Source of the DNA: an uncultured Actinomycetes bacterium
GTDB taxonomy: Bacteria; Actinomycetota; Acidimicrobiia; Acidimicrobiales; RAAP-2
Assembly (NCBI GenBank): GCA_903830745.1
Contig: CAIKVF010000003.1
Location: 1-7,202 of the forward strand
Length of the DNA stretch: 7,202 nt
Direction of reading: 5' to 3'
The number at the start of each line of letters is the position of its first letter. Position 1 is the stretch's first letter. Shown here piece after piece: positions 7,132-7,202 of this stretch. Position numbers and translations under genes: made by a program. The notes beneath the pieces were generated by a model, which saw only the letters and a program-made list of their open reading frames with translations, was not told where the DNA came from and searched no databases.

Positions 7132-7202
7132 ATGGGACGCAAAATTCTTTTCATTACAACCGACCAACAGCGCTACGACACAGTTGGCGCAAACGGCGGA
7201 AC
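7132..7202 (+). CDS. Sulfatase-type hydrolase, N-terminal fragment (3' end outside the window)
   Basis: Only 23 codons are present, too short to appear as a full open frame. They read GRKILFITTDQQRYDTVGAN, the typical first strand and metal-binding start of the sulfatase/alkaline-phosphatase superfamily; the D-Q-Q-R form, as opposed to DD, is common in choline-sulfatase-like members. D11 would be a metal ligand. The C/S-x-P-S-R formylglycine motif that would prove sulfatase activity lies beyond the window, so a phosphonate or phosphodiester hydrolase remains possible. The ATG follows the SRPBCC stop by two bases, with a weak AAGAAG five bases upstream, which suggests coupled translation. No signal peptide is evident in the visible part. 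Confidence 0.8.
   Translation, partial: MGRKILFITTDQQRYDTVGANGG

Overview
The window reads as part of a compact actinobacterial chromosome. The DnaE C-terminus, the menaquinone-type MenE ligase, the leaderless-looking promoters and the mid-range base composition fit a planktonic actinobacterium. An Acidimicrobiia-like lineage is my best guess, but it rests on general resemblance and not on a marker gene. By my gene boundaries only about 134 of 7202 bases (about 2%) lie outside coding sequence, no intergenic gap exceeds about 52 bases, and I saw no tRNA, rRNA, CRISPR, insertion sequence or phage gene.

Layout: (1) 1-1348, plus strand, the C-terminal 448 residues of the replicative DNA polymerase III alpha subunit (DnaE), cut by the window edge. 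(2) 1390-2061, plus strand, a conserved-looking protein of unknown function with a possible GNAT-like fold. (3) 2066-4767, minus strand, a two-gene unit: a YyaL/SPATA20-type thioredoxin-domain protein, then a 239-residue unknown protein joined to it by an ATGA stop/start overlap. (4) 4803-5579, plus strand, a classical NADP(H)-type short-chain dehydrogenase whose 3' end overlaps the next gene. (5) 5563-6672, minus strand, MenE (o-succinylbenzoate-CoA ligase). (6) 6725-7129, plus strand, an SRPBCC/START-like protein, followed after 2 bases by the first 23 codons of a sulfatase-type hydrolase running off the right edge.

The genes do not form one pathway. Replication, an uncharacterised thioredoxin-fold unit, an oxidoreductase, quinone biosynthesis and a possible sulfatase operon sit side by side, as is usual in streamlined genomes. 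The most informative signals are regulatory. Three genes have a -10-like hexamer placed so that transcription would begin on the start codon (leaderless). The menE/SRPBCC divergent gap carries a single near-symmetric TAAGTTA element that gives a -10 hexamer on each strand, with a Shine-Dalgarno sequence downstream on each side. I found no clear evidence of a previously undescribed multi-gene system; the best candidate is the coupled thioredoxin-domain/unknown-protein pair.
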